From: Streptomyces chrestomyceticus JCM 4735
GTDB lineage: Bacteria > Actinomycetota > Actinomycetes > Streptomycetales > Streptomycetaceae
Direction: 5' to 3'
DNA length: 64,000 nucleotides
NCBI RefSeq assembly: GCF_003865135.1
Contig: NZ_BHZC01000001.1
Span: forward strand, 186,001-250,000
Positions 29,211 to 38,000 of the stretch are shown here, piece after piece. The notes beneath the pieces are model-generated. The model ran no database searches, had not been told where the DNA came from, and was given only the letters and a program-made list of their open reading frames with translations. Both the position numbers and the translations under genes were made by a program. Position 1 is the first letter of the stretch. Each line of letters begins with the position of its first letter.

Positions 29211-29942
29211 TCAGCGGCCCTTTTGCCGACCCGAGTCGGCCGTCCGCTCACCCGGTCCGTCCGCCGCACGATCGCCCGGCCAACCGTACGTACGAGCGTC
29301 CAGCCGGTCGGCCGTCCGGTCGACCAGCCACGCGGTCGCCGGTGTCAGCGCCAGCGCCGTGCACCAGCCGCCGAGGACATCGGTCGGATAGTGCGCGCCC
29401 AGCGCGACCTGCGCCCAGCCCATGGCGGCGCCGGCGACCACCGCCGCCGCCAGCACGAGCAGCATGCCGGCCGCCCTGCCGAGGCCGAGCCGGCCGGCCG
29501 CGAGCAGCGCCATCACCAGGGCGAGCGCGGTGACGAAGGCGGTGTGCCCGCTCGGGTAGGACAGGTTGTCACCGTGGATGGTGCGTCCCACCAGGAACTT
29601 GAGCAGCGTCGCCACCCCCACCGCGACGCCGGCTCCGGCAACGGCCGACACCGCCGCACGAGGACACCGGAGCAGCAGACAGCCCGCCACGACGGCCACC
29701 ATCAGGACCACCGCTCCCCCGGGCTCCCCGAGGAAGTCCGCGGCCAGGGCCACGCCCCGCCACGGCGGCCGCACACTGTCAGCCGTCGGCGGAAAGATCC
29801 ACCCGTCCACCGTGCCGGGCCGGGTGTGACCGGCGTACAGCACGCCGAGCACGACAACCGTCAGCGTGGCGAGGGCCGCGACCGCCCCGAGCCACGCGCG
29901 CAGCACCGGGGGCAGCACCGCAGACACCGGCCGTCCCGTCAC
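29211..29942 (-). CDS. PAP2 family membrane phosphatase
   Basis: A 243-residue membrane protein with about six hydrophobic segments and the three-part phosphatidic-acid-phosphatase signature: KFLVGRTIH, PSGHTAF and GAHYPTDVLGG. Members dephosphorylate lipid phosphates, including undecaprenyl pyrophosphate on the outer face of the membrane. It converges on the end of the polysaccharide locus, so a role in recycling the lipid carrier is plausible but not shown. The C-terminal 30 residues are Asp/Gly/Arg-rich and look disordered. GTG start. Confidence 0.9.
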   Translation of the reverse strand: MTGRPVSAVLPPVLRAWLGAVAALATLTVVVLGVLYAGHTRPGTVDGWIFPPTADSVRPPWRGVALAADFLGEPGGAVVLMVAVVAGCLLLRCPRAAVSAVAGAGVAVGVATLLKFLVGRTIHGDNLSYPSGHTAFVTALALVMALLAAGRLGLGRAAGMLLVLAAAVVAGAAMGWAQVALGAHYPTDVLGGWCTALALTPATAWLVDRTADRLDARTYGWPGDRAADGPGERTADSGRQKGR

Positions 29943-30038
29943 ACGCCCACCCCGTACGGTCGGTTCTTGACCAACATCGGGTCAGTGTACGTTCCGATGT
30001 GCCGGGGCGGCAGTGCTCGTCCTCCCTGAGCCCGGAGA

Positions 30039-30063
30039 GGAGCCGTACGAGAGATACGGCTCC
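30039..30063 (-). terminator. GC-rich hairpin, likely terminator of the serine hydrolase gene
   Basis: Perfect 9-bp stem, GGAGCCGTA at 30039-30047 and TACGGCTCC at 30055-30063, with a 7-base loop. It lies 48 bases beyond the stop of the minus-strand gene at 30111. There is no T tract, as is usual in this genus. Confidence 0.6.
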
Positions 30064-30110
30064 CCACGGGCCCCTGAGGAAGCCCTCAACTCCAGTTGCA
30101 GCAGCCGCTG

Positions 30111-31565
30111 TCACGCGACCTTGGGTCCGCAGCGCATACCGATGTAGACGCACCCCGTACCGTCGGGCAGCGTGGAGAAGACGACGGGCATGTAGTCCTC
30201 GCTGAAGGCCGCGCCCACCCCCGTACCGGCGAAGACCGTGTCGGTCACCGGCAGCAGATCGATCTCCAGGGGCTCGGAGAAGTCCGCCATGCCGTCGACG
30301 AATTCATACCGTGCGTGGCCGGCGCCGTCCCGCTCGGTCACGGTGATGACCACGCCCTCGCGCCGGTACGTGCCGACCAGCGGTGCGAAGTCGACCGTGG
30401 GCGGCTGGGCGGGCGGGGCGAAGGGGGCCGGCATGGTCACCCCGGCGAGTTCGGCGAGGAGTTCGCGGTAGAGGGCCGCGTACACCTCGCGTGCGCCGCC
30501 GCCGTTGGTGAGCAGCGCGACCGCGACGCCCGCCGACGGCACGACGCGCAGATAGCCGTACTGTCCGATGGAGGCGCCGTCGTGGCCGTAGCCCGCGACG
30601 CCGTTCCAGTCGTACAGGGTCCAGCCCAGGCCCCAGCCGTCCGAGCTGACCGTCCACTTGTCGGGGCAGTCGGCCACCCGGCGCTGCATCAGCGCGACCG
30701 TCTCCTCGGCGAGCACGCGCGTGCCGTCCTCGGCCACGCCGCCGGCCAGGTGCATCCGCGCGAGCCGGACGAGATCTCCGGCAGTGGCGAGAACCCTTCC
30801 GTAGGGGCCCGCCGAGCGCGGCATCATGTCCCATTCCGGTGCCGGTTCCGGCGCCTGGCCCGGCTCGCCCAGGTGTCCCATCGCCGCGCGGAACCGGAGT
30901 GCCTGTTCCGGCAGCGTCATGGTGCGGGTCAGACCGAGCGGGGTCAGGAGCAGGTCGTCAAGGGCCTGGTCCCAGACCTTTCCGGTCAGTACTTCGATGA
31001 TCCGGCCGAGCACGTTGTAGCCGACGCTGCTGTAGGAGATCGCGGTGCCGGGCGGGCAGTCGAGCGCCACGTCCTTCGCGGCCTCGACGTACTTGCCGAG
31101 GCAGTCGTCCCCGCGCCCGCTGTCGTGGGTGAAGTCGCAGGTGAGGCCGCTGGTGTGACTGAGCAGTTGTCGGGTGGTGATCGTTCTGGTCGCCTCGGGG
31201 TCGGCGACCGAGAACTCCGGCAGGACGTCCACGACCGGCGCGTCCAGGTCCAGCCGGCCCGCTTCGACGAGCCGCATGATCAGGGTGGCGGTGTAGACCT
31301 TGGCGATCGAGCCCACCTGGAAGACCGAGTCGGTCGTCGCCTCCACGCCCGTTCCCCGGTGCAGCACGCCGCTGGCCAGTTCATGGACGGTCCCGTCCAC
31401 GAGGAGCGCGAGCGAGGCGCCCGGGACATGGTGCTGGGCGCGCAGTGCGTCGAGGCGGGCCTGCCAGTGGGCGAGGTCCAGCTTCCGGCCCGCGGAATCC
31501 CGGGCTCCCCAGGTGCCCGTGGCGCCCCAGTTGCCCTGCTCGTCCCAGCTCACGCTCTTCGACAC
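30111..31565 (-). CDS. Serine hydrolase, class C beta-lactamase-like
   Basis: A 484-residue protein with the beta-lactamase-type fold. Ser-x-x-Lys is in VGSIAKVYTAT, the Tyr motif in YSSVGYN, and a HDGASIG motif replaces the Lys-Thr-Gly box. A C-terminal lipocalin-like beta domain follows (PLVGTYRREG onwards). This layout matches esterases and D-aminopeptidases more than true beta-lactamases, and I see no signal peptide, so it may be cytoplasmic. The frame is open further upstream, but the GTG at 31565 follows GGGGAG by a normal gap. The TetR gene at 31710 diverges from it, with operator-like palindromes between. Confidence 0.88.
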   Translation of the reverse strand: MSKSVSWDEQGNWGATGTWGARDSAGRKLDLAHWQARLDALRAQHHVPGASLALLVDGTVHELASGVLHRGTGVEATTDSVFQVGSIAKVYTATLIMRLVEAGRLDLDAPVVDVLPEFSVADPEATRTITTRQLLSHTSGLTCDFTHDSGRGDDCLGKYVEAAKDVALDCPPGTAISYSSVGYNVLGRIIEVLTGKVWDQALDDLLLTPLGLTRTMTLPEQALRFRAAMGHLGEPGQAPEPAPEWDMMPRSAGPYGRVLATAGDLVRLARMHLAGGVAEDGTRVLAEETVALMQRRVADCPDKWTVSSDGWGLGWTLYDWNGVAGYGHDGASIGQYGYLRVVPSAGVAVALLTNGGGAREVYAALYRELLAELAGVTMPAPFAPPAQPPTVDFAPLVGTYRREGVVITVTERDGAGHARYEFVDGMADFSEPLEIDLLPVTDTVFAGTGVGAAFSEDYMPVVFSTLPDGTGCVYIGMRCGPKVA

Positions 31566-31602
31566 GTCTGCTCCCCACCCGATGTGCACAGCGTTCTCTC
31601 GA

Positions 31603-31651
31603 TGCGCACACTGTACGCACGGCGGAACGGTGTATGCAAGGTGCGTACACC
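31603..31651. promoter_or_regulatory. Paired palindromes, likely TetR operator in a divergent promoter region
   Basis: Between the serine hydrolase and TetR genes. Site A: TGCGCACA (31603-31610), one base, TGTACGCA (31612-31619), one mismatch. Site B: GGTGTATGCA (31629-31638), AGG, TGCGTACACC (31642-31651), one mismatch. Both share a TGCGTACA-like half. A related TGTGCACA palindrome lies at 31583-31590. The spacing and position are typical for auto-regulating TetR proteins. Confidence 0.65.
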
Positions 31652-31709
31652 GTCCGCTACGATCGGCGAGGGAAGCCGCAGGACGACAACCAGCAGGAAT
31701 GAGGGCCGT

Positions 31710-32435
31710 ATGGCAGCCGAAGAGAAGCCGACCGCATCGGTGTGGACCCGGCCACGCCGCCCGCAGCGGGAGCAACTGACCCGCGAGCAGATCGTGGCCG
31801 CGGCGGTCGAACTGCTCGACCAGGAGGGCACCGAGGCGCTCAGCATGCGCAAACTCGGCAGCCGCCTGAACGCCGCGGCCACCTCCCTCTACCGGCACGT
31901 GGCCAACCGGGACGAGTTGATCCAACTGGTCGTGGACGACGTCTACGGCGAGCTGGAACCGCCGGCCACCGCCGACCCGTCCCAGTGGCGCGCGGCCGTC
32001 ACCCGTATCGCCACCGATCTGCGGGCGATGACCCTGCGCCACCCCTGGATCGCCCCCGAGCTGGGCCAGGTCGGCCTCGTCCACATCGGTCCGAACGCCA
32101 TGCGGATGTCGTCGGGGCTGCTCGCCCAGTTCGAGGCGGCCGGCTTCCCCACGGCCGAGAAGGACCAGGCCGCGGGGACCCTCACGGCCTACGTCATCGG
32201 GATCGCGACCTCCGAGGCCGCCTACCTCTCCGCGATCGCCCGCAGCGGCAAGACGGAGCAGGAGTGGGTGGCGGACCTGCGACCGGCCTTCGACAAGGCA
32301 TCGCAGGACCATCCGCGTCTGCGGGACGGCGACTCCGCCCAGCAGGACGTACATCCGCAGCAGCTCCGCGACGACGCCTTCTCCTACGGACTCGACCGGG
32401 TCCTCGACGGCCTGGCGGCCCGGCTCGACGCCTGA
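31710..32435 (+). CDS. TetR family regulator, TetR_C type
   Basis: A 241-residue repressor. The N-terminal helix-turn-helix runs over about residues 25-70 (REQIVAAAVELLDQEG, SMRKLGSRLNAAATSLYRHV). The C-terminal ligand domain contains LRHPWIAPELG, as in the TetR_C class. ATG at 31710 has GAGGG upstream. The divergent serine hydrolase gene at 31565 and the palindromes at 31603-31651 suggest it controls that gene and itself. The inducer is unknown. Confidence 0.92.
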   Translation: MAAEEKPTASVWTRPRRPQREQLTREQIVAAAVELLDQEGTEALSMRKLGSRLNAAATSLYRHVANRDELIQLVVDDVYGELEPPATADPSQWRAAVTRIATDLRAMTLRHPWIAPELGQVGLVHIGPNAMRMSSGLLAQFEAAGFPTAEKDQAAGTLTAYVIGIATSEAAYLSAIARSGKTEQEWVADLRPAFDKASQDHPRLRDGDSAQQDVHPQQLRDDAFSYGLDRVLDGLAARLDA

Positions 32436-32541
32436 ACCGATGCACCGGCACCCGGGCGCCCGTCAGCCCCTCCCCCAGCGGCGGGGCTGACCAAACATCA
32501 GGTGCGGCACGAAGCCCCCCACTCAGCCCCCTCCAGAAACA

Positions 32542-32572
32542 AATACAATACAGAGCTGTGCTGTATCGTATT
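32542..32572. promoter_or_regulatory. Long inverted repeat, likely TetR operator
   Basis: AATACAATACAG (32542-32553), a 7-base gap, CTGTATCGTATT (32561-32572): 12-bp arms with one mismatch. It ends 4 bases before the GTG of the next TetR gene and overlaps a -10-like TACAAT at 32544-32549, so bound repressor would block that promoter. It is AT-rich against a GC-rich background. Confidence 0.7.
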
Positions 32573-32576
32573 GAAC

Positions 32577-33233
32577 GTGAAGCTTGACGACGATTCCGAA
32601 GAGCACACCCTCACCACGTCTCCCCCGCCCACGCGGGCCCCCGGCCGGCCGCGCAGCCGGGAGGCGGACGAGGCGATCCTCTCGGCCGCGCTCGATCTGC
32701 TCATCGAGCGCGGCGCCGGCTGGGCCAGCATCGAACAGGTGGCGCGGCGCGCCGGAGTCACCCGCGCCGCCGTGTACCGCCGCTTCCCCACTCTGACCGA
32801 CCTGCTGGTGTGTGCGGTCGAGTGGGAGTACCGGGACGTGGACCCCGGCTCGATGGACTGGCCGGACATCGACAGCATGGTCACAGCCTGGGCCGGCCAC
32901 CTCGGCAGACCCCGCGCACGCAGACTGATCCGCCGCCTCTACAGCACGGTCGACGACCTCCCCGAACTGCTGCACGCCTACCACAAGGCACACGGCAGCC
33001 ACCGCGGCCTCGCGGTGCGCACCACTCTGGAGCGGGCTCGCGCGGCCGGACAGCTCCCTCCGGACAGCGACCCGGAGATCCTTCAGCAGATGCTCAGCGG
33101 CGCGGCCCTGCACCACCTTGCCGCGCACCCCGACACCACCGGCCCGGAAGAGGTCAAGTCCTACTTCCTCGCCATCCTGGGACAGGTCGGCCTGCAGACC
33201 TCCCCCGCACCTCGAAGGAGCACCGCACGATGA
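32577..33233 (+). CDS. TetR family regulator
   Basis: A 218-residue repressor. The helix-turn-helix is at about residues 25-70 (EADEAILSAALDLLIERG, EQVARRAGVTRAAVYRRF). The C-terminal half is of the TetR_C_33-like kind, without an obvious ligand motif. The frame is open to 32502, but that would place the start before the operator at 32542-32572, so GTG at 32577 (or TTG at 32571) is preferred; no good ribosome site is visible, and the transcript could be nearly leaderless. The stop overlaps the PaaK-like gene as ATGA, so the pair is co-transcribed and self-controlled. Confidence 0.88.
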   Translation: MKLDDDSEEHTLTTSPPPTRAPGRPRSREADEAILSAALDLLIERGAGWASIEQVARRAGVTRAAVYRRFPTLTDLLVCAVEWEYRDVDPGSMDWPDIDSMVTAWAGHLGRPRARRLIRRLYSTVDDLPELLHAYHKAHGSHRGLAVRTTLERARAAGQLPPDSDPEILQQMLSGAALHHLAAHPDTTGPEEVKSYFLAILGQVGLQTSPAPRRSTAR

Positions 33234-34618
33234 CCGAGAGCATGGCGTGGCTCGGACGGGACGCCCGCAGGGCCCGCAAGGAGGGCATGCCCGCCGTCAC
33301 CCGGCGGCAGCGCGACCGGCTGGCCGACATGGTCGCCCACGCCCGGGCCGCCTCCCCGTACTACCGCAGTCTCTACGACGGCCTGCCCGAGCGGATCGAG
33401 GACCCGGCGCTGCTGCCGGTCACCGACAAGAAGAAGCTGATGGGGCACTTCGACGACTGGGTGGCCGACCGTGCCGTCACGTACGAGAAGGTGCGCGCCT
33501 TCAGCGACGACCCCGACCGGATCGGGCAGCGGTTCCACGGGAAGTACATGGTCGCCACGACCTCGGGCACCAGCGGCCGGCGCGGCCTCTTCGTCCTCGA
33601 CGACCGGTACATGGACGTGGGCGCCGCACTCACCTCCCGGGCGCTCGCCTCGTGGCTGGGCCCCGCCGGGCTCCTCCGGGCGGCCACCCGGGGCGGCCGC
33701 TTCGCCCAACTCGTCGCCACCGGTGGGCACTACGTCGGCTTCGCCGCGTACTCCCGCACGCTCCGGGCGGGCGGATGGCGCAGCAAACTGATACGGGCGT
33801 TCCCGGTGCACACACCGATGGCGCAGTTGGTGGCCGAACTCAACGAGTACCGCCCCGCCTTCGTCATCGGCTACGCCAGTACGATCATGCTGCTCACCGC
33901 CGAGCAGGAAGCCGGCCGTCTGCGCATCGACCCGGTGCTGGTCCAGCCGGCCGGCGAGACGATGAGCACGGACGACACCGACAGGATCGCCCGCGCCTTC
34001 CGCACCACGGTCCGCGCGATGTACAGCGCGACCGAGTGCACCTACCTCAGCCATAGCTGCGCCCACGGCTGGTACCACGTCAACAGCGACTGGGCCGTGC
34101 TCGAACCGGTCGACGCCGAGCACCGGCCCACCCCGCCCGGCGAGTACTCGCACACCGTACTGATCAGCAACCTCGCCAACCGCGTGCAGCCGTTCCTGCG
34201 CTACGACCTCGGCGACAGCGTCATGCTCCGGCCCGACCCGTGCCCGTGCGGCAACCCGCTGCCCGCGCTGCGCGTGCAAGGCCGCTCCGGCGACATCCTC
34301 ACCTTCCCCACCCACGGTGGCGACCCCGTGCAGCTCGCTCCCCTGGCCTTCGGCACCCTCTTCGACCGCACGCCTGGGGTCGAGTTGTTCCAGGTCGAGC
34401 AGACCGCCCCGTCGTCCCTGCGCGTACGCCTGCTGCCGGCCGCCGACGCCGACCCGGAGCGCGTATGGCAGACCGCGCACCTGGAGCTGACCCGCCTCCT
34501 CGCCGACAACGCACTCGACCACGTCACGGTCCAGCGCGCCGAAGAACCCCCGCAGCAGGCACCCGGCGGCAAGTACCGCACAGTCATTCCCTTCGACCGG
34601 TCGGGCAGTCACCCCTGA
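33230..34618 (+). CDS. Phenylacetate-CoA ligase (PaaK)-like adenylating enzyme
   Basis: A 462-residue adenylate-forming enzyme. ATTSGTSGRRG is the AMP-binding P-loop, YSATEC the Y-x-x-T-E motif, and RYDLGDSV the ribose-binding aspartate. CPCGNPLPALRVQGRSGD is the family pattern. The substrate is a carboxylic acid; family members that sit alone often act on natural-product or polymer acids rather than phenylacetate, and no paa genes are nearby. AAGGAG lies 9 bases before the ATG at 33230. It overlaps the TetR gene by 4 bases. Confidence 0.87.
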   Translation: MTESMAWLGRDARRARKEGMPAVTRRQRDRLADMVAHARAASPYYRSLYDGLPERIEDPALLPVTDKKKLMGHFDDWVADRAVTYEKVRAFSDDPDRIGQRFHGKYMVATTSGTSGRRGLFVLDDRYMDVGAALTSRALASWLGPAGLLRAATRGGRFAQLVATGGHYVGFAAYSRTLRAGGWRSKLIRAFPVHTPMAQLVAELNEYRPAFVIGYASTIMLLTAEQEAGRLRIDPVLVQPAGETMSTDDTDRIARAFRTTVRAMYSATECTYLSHSCAHGWYHVNSDWAVLEPVDAEHRPTPPGEYSHTVLISNLANRVQPFLRYDLGDSVMLRPDPCPCGNPLPALRVQGRSGDILTFPTHGGDPVQLAPLAFGTLFDRTPGVELFQVEQTAPSSLRVRLLPAADADPERVWQTAHLELTRLLADNALDHVTVQRAEEPPQQAPGGKYRTVIPFDRSGSHP

Positions 34619-34642
34619 CGCGGCAGAGCGATGGACCGGGCA

Positions 34643-35521
34643 TCACGTGTGCGTTCGCGGACCGCCCGGGCATCGCTCCCCGGGAAGGGCATGGCCGTCC
34701 AGCAGGAGGTCGATGTGCTGGCGCAGCCGCATGAGCTGTTCGGCCAGGGCTGCGGCTGTGGCCTGCGCACCGGCCGGGGCGCGCGGCGAGGGCAGTTGGG
34801 CGAACAGGTCGCGGGCGCTGTCCTCGACGGTCTGCAGCCGGGCGTCCAGCTCGGCCAGCACCGGGCTCGCCGCCGTCTGCCCGCCGCTGCGGCTCAGGTC
34901 TCCGGCCTTCAGCTCTCCGGTCTTGAGCAGTCCTTCCGCCTGCAGCAGGGCCCGCTGGTCGTGCAGGCGCCGGTTGACGCGGTACAGGTCGACGAAGACG
35001 TTGACCTTGGCCCGCAGCGCCCACGGGTCGAACGGCTTGACCATGTAGTCGGAGGCGCCGGCCGCGTAGCCGCGGAAGGCATGGTGCGGGCCGTGGCTCG
35101 CGGCCGTCAGGAAGATGATGGGTACATGGCGGGTACGGGCGCGGCGCTTGATGTGGGCCGCGGTCTCGAACCCGTCCATGTGCGGCATCTGCACGTCCAG
35201 CAGTATCAACGCGAACTCCCTGACGAGCAGGGCCTTGAGGGCCTGCTCGCCGGAGGTCGCGCGCACCAGGTCGTAGCCCAGGGGCGCAAGGACGGCCTCC
35301 AGGGCCAGCAGGTTCTCCACCCGGTCGTCGACCAGCAGGACGGTGACCGGCCCGCCGCGCTCCGGTCCCGGGGCTGCCCCGGGACGGATGGCCGCGGGCG
35401 CGGAGGGCTCCGGGGCTGGGGAGGGGACGGGGATCGACAGCGCGTGGGGCGCGGGGGCCGGGGCATCCGCGGTACGCCGTTGGACCGCACTGTGGTGCAC
35501 GGCGCTGGTGATCTCTGGCAT
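34643..35521 (-). CDS. Response regulator with receiver domain and coiled tail
   Basis: A 292-residue protein. Residues 1-57 are Pro/Ala-rich and disordered. The receiver domain follows: acidic pair DD at 65-66, phospho-acceptor Asp109 in LLDVQMPHMDG, Thr139, and Lys162 in MVKPFD. After residue 180 there is a long helical stretch ending in a Leu/Gln-rich coiled coil. There is no DNA-binding domain, so it probably signals by protein contact. No histidine kinase is adjacent. ATG at 35521 is chosen; upstream in-frame starts exist. It converges on the PaaK-like gene, 24 bases away. Confidence 0.85.
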   Translation of the reverse strand: MPEITSAVHHSAVQRRTADAPAPAPHALSIPVPSPAPEPSAPAAIRPGAAPGPERGGPVTVLLVDDRVENLLALEAVLAPLGYDLVRATSGEQALKALLVREFALILLDVQMPHMDGFETAAHIKRRARTRHVPIIFLTAASHGPHHAFRGYAAGASDYMVKPFDPWALRAKVNVFVDLYRVNRRLHDQRALLQAEGLLKTGELKAGDLSRSGGQTAASPVLAELDARLQTVEDSARDLFAQLPSPRAPAGAQATAAALAEQLMRLRQHIDLLLDGHALPGERCPGGPRTHT

Positions 35522-35949
35522 GGCGGACGCTGCCTTTCCCTGCACTGCCCGGACCCGGCGTCGGTGGTGCCGTACCGCTGATACGGCCGCGTCGGTGCGG
35601 CTGCCGGTCCACGGGGGGCTTTTCACACTGTGTCTCACGGGTTCCCCTCGTGACACAGCTAAACGGCCGCCGATCGGCTTCGCGGCCCTGGCCGTGGCGT
35701 ACTTCGGGCCCACAGTGTGAATGTCATGTGAAGTCACTGGTACGGGGCGCGCACCGGTTCACGAACGGGTGAAGGGCCGTACAGATGTCGTGTCGGCCTC
35801 GCTTACCGTCGGGCGCCTCGCCGACGTACCCGGCCGTCTCACCAGGATGGCCAGCCGTCCGAGCGGAATGCCCCGCGTATCCTCCATTTGCCCTGGGTGG
35901 ACACCTGTTCGTCGTTCGCATGCGTAAGCCACGCAGACCCGTTACGGAC
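35522..35949. other. Gene-free stretch upstream of the response regulator
   Basis: No gene seen. CTGTGTC (35628-35634) and CGTGACACAG (35649-35658) form an imperfect inverted repeat about 110 bases before the response-regulator start and could be a control site. Confidence 0.35.
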
Positions 35950-36418
35950 CGACAGGTGCCCGAGCTGTCGGCCGCCCGGCCCACGAGGGTGTAGGTGGTG
36001 CCGCGTTCCGGGGTGGGGCTGGCCACCAAGGAACTGTCCGGGCGGAAGTTCCGTGGAATCTTCGGAGTGCTCTTGGGCAGCCTGAACGCGACGCTGCGCT
36101 GATGCATGTACGAATTGCCTTCGTCACACCGGGCCTTCTCCCGGATCTTCAAGCGAGCCAGCCCCCCTGCAAGCTGGAAATCGAAATGTCCTCTAGCATA
36201 AGCGTGAAGGACCCGCTTGCCGGTAGGGTGTTTCGCCGGAACGAGGGCGAGGCCGCCAGAAGGTTGTTCCTGGCCTTGACGAAACCGAACTCTGCGGCGC
36301 CCTCTCCCGCTTCGACGGAATCCGTCAAGGCATTCGCTGGGTCGTCGGCGGGCAGGTCCACCGCGACGCAGCCCCACCTGACCTCGGTAGCGTGCAAATT
36401 GGAGACGGTCACGTACAC
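35950..36418 (-). pseudogene. Remnant of a secreted-type Ig-fold-like protein, family not named
   Basis: A minus-strand frame from 36418 reads VTVSNLHATEV, then VDLPADDPANALTDSV, then TLPASGSFTLMLEDISISSL and stops at 36149. The adjacent frame continues with LARLKIREKARCDEGNSYMH, then PKIPRNFRPDSSLVAS. The two join if one base is missing in the run of six C at 36162-36167. A strand pattern of VSN, LTL, LKIRE and PKxPRNFRPDxSLV resembles a streptomycete family of unknown role that I recall but cannot name. After about 35960 the pattern is lost, so the end is also truncated. GC content is lower than the neighbours. Exact limits are uncertain. Confidence 0.4.
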
Positions 36419-36606
36419 CGGCCTCTACGGACGGTGCGCCGGGCTGCGACACCCGCAGCGGGGCAGGGATAACTCAATGCCCCTGGGCACGACATGAACT
36501 CCCCCAGTTTTGAACAGCTTCCATGACTTTCCCGCGCGCCTAATGGATCTTCCGGTACGGAATTGGTCATTCCAGTGCCCGACGCGGCGCAGCATCAGAA
36601 ATTAGG

Positions 36607-36637
36607 TTGACCGGCACGGCGCGGCGGGGGCTAGCTT
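36607..36637 (+). promoter_or_regulatory. Possible promoter of a leaderless serine hydrolase gene
   Basis: TTGACC at 36607-36612 and TAGCTT at 36632-36637, 19 bases apart. The predicted transcript start falls at or next to the ATG at 36643, so the mRNA would have no leader. The 19-base gap is longer than ideal. Confidence 0.45.
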
Positions 36638-36642
36638 CACGT

Positions 36643-37749
36643 ATGGCCGAGATTCAGGGTTCCTACGACGATCTCTTCACCGCGGTGCCTGGCGTACTCG
36701 CCGCATTGCTGGACTCCGGAGACACGGGCGGCTCGGTGGCGGTCTTCGTGGACGGCGAGCCGGTGGTGGATGTCTGGGGCGGATACGCCGACGCGGACCG
36801 CACCATCCCGTGGCAGCGCGACACGATCACCGGCGTGTGGTCCGTCACCAAGACGATGACGGCACTGTGTGCCCTCGTCCTGGCTGACCGCAGTCAGCTC
36901 GACATGGACGCGCCGGTGGCCCGGTACTGGCCGGAGTTCGCCACGGCGGGCAAGGACCGGGTGCTGGTACGGCACCTGCTCGCGCACACCGCGGGCCTGC
37001 CCCACTGGGACGGCCCGGTCGAAGAGCTGTACGACTGGCCGTCCGCCACGGCGCGCCTCGCCGCCCAGGCTCCGCTGTGGGAGCCGGGCACCGCGGCCGG
37101 ATACCACTCGTTGACCCAGGGTTACCTCGTGGGCGAGGTGGTGCGCCGGATCACGGGCCGCAGCATGGGCGAGTTCTTCGCCGCCGAGGTGGCCGGCCCG
37201 CTCGGCGCGGACTTCCGTATCGGGCTGTCCGCCGAGCACGACCACCGGGTCGCGCTCGCGGTCCCGCCGCCGTCACACGACGAGGACTACCTCGCCAGCG
37301 CGCCCGGAGCCACCGCGGCTCCCGCCGCCGGGACCGGGATCCGCGTCCGGGACGGCAACAGTGTCGCCTGGCGCCGCGCGCAGATTCCCGCGGCGGGCGG
37401 CTTCGGCAATGCCCGCTCGGTCGCTCTCGTCCAGTCGGTGATGGCCTGCGGGGGGACGGTGCGCGGTGTGCGGCTGCTGTCACAGGCAGGCTGCGACCGT
37501 GCATGGGAGGAGCAGTTCCGCGGCGAGGACCGCGTCCTGGGCATGCCGATGCGCTACGGCCTGGGGTACGGCCTGTTCGGCAGTACCTACGGCTGGGGAG
37601 GTTGGGGCGGCTCGATGGTCATGATCGAGCCCGACGCCCGCATGGTGGTGGCGTACGTGACGAACCAGATGCGCGAGCCAGGCCACGACAACCGTGGACT
37701 GGAGGTCGTGATGGCCGCCTATGACGGCGTCACGGCCCTGCGCTCCTGA
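36643..37749 (+). CDS. Serine hydrolase, EstB/beta-lactamase-like esterase
   Basis: A 368-residue enzyme of the beta-lactamase-related esterase family. Ser-x-x-Lys is in VWSVTKTMTALC, the Tyr motif near YHSLTQGYLVGE, and GWGGWGGS takes the place of the third box, typical of EstB-like carboxylesterases. No signal peptide is seen, so it is likely cytoplasmic. The start ATG at 36643 (MAEIQGSYDDLF) fits a leaderless transcript from the promoter at 36607-36637; the frame itself opens at 36607. A strong hairpin follows its stop. Confidence 0.9.
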   Translation: MAEIQGSYDDLFTAVPGVLAALLDSGDTGGSVAVFVDGEPVVDVWGGYADADRTIPWQRDTITGVWSVTKTMTALCALVLADRSQLDMDAPVARYWPEFATAGKDRVLVRHLLAHTAGLPHWDGPVEELYDWPSATARLAAQAPLWEPGTAAGYHSLTQGYLVGEVVRRITGRSMGEFFAAEVAGPLGADFRIGLSAEHDHRVALAVPPPSHDEDYLASAPGATAAPAAGTGIRVRDGNSVAWRRAQIPAAGGFGNARSVALVQSVMACGGTVRGVRLLSQAGCDRAWEEQFRGEDRVLGMPMRYGLGYGLFGSTYGWGGWGGSMVMIEPDARMVVAYVTNQMREPGHDNRGLEVVMAAYDGVTALRS

Positions 37750-37753
37750 CCAC

Positions 37754-37787
37754 GCGCGCCGGGCCCGGTCAGCCGGGCCCGGCGCGC
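37754..37787. terminator. Strong bidirectional hairpin terminator
   Basis: Perfect 15-bp stem (GCGCGCCGGGCCCGG at 37754-37768, complement at 37773-37787) with a TCAG loop, 4 bases after the serine hydrolase stop and 33 bases before the stop of the convergent small gene. A 13-base palindrome CCGTCGCCGACGG is repeated just beyond at 37801-37813 and 37832-37844. Confidence 0.85.
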
Positions 37788-37820
37788 ACCCATCCACCAG
37801 CCGTCGCCGACGGCCCCTAC

Positions 37821-38000
37821 CTACCCTCCGGCCGTCGCCGACGGCGCAGGTAACGACGGTCCGGGATCGCGTGGCGCAGTGTGGTACGAAACGGCGAACA
37901 TCACCAGAGCCGCGATCGCAAGAGCCACCGGCACGAGGAAGACCACAAGAACTCCGATCAAAACCTTGCTCCCCCATGGGAGCGGTTCCTTCTCCGCCAT
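37821..38000 (-). CDS. Small single-pass membrane protein
   Basis: A 59-residue protein. The N-terminus MAEKEPLPWGSK is followed by one strong membrane segment (VLIGVLVVFLVPVALAIAAL, about residues 13-35) and a Pro-rich tail. ATG at 38000 is 7 bases after GGGAG. No family recognised. It is transcribed away from the SUKH gene at 38190, sharing a 189-base divergent region. Confidence 0.7.
   Translation of the reverse strand: MAEKEPLPWGSKVLIGVLVVFLVPVALAIAALVMFAVSYHTAPRDPGPSLPAPSATAGG

Noticed and set aside
30111..31565. Beta-lactam resistance gene
   Set aside because: The fold is beta-lactamase-like, but the third box is HDG rather than KTG, and it has no signal peptide; an esterase or peptidase is more likely.
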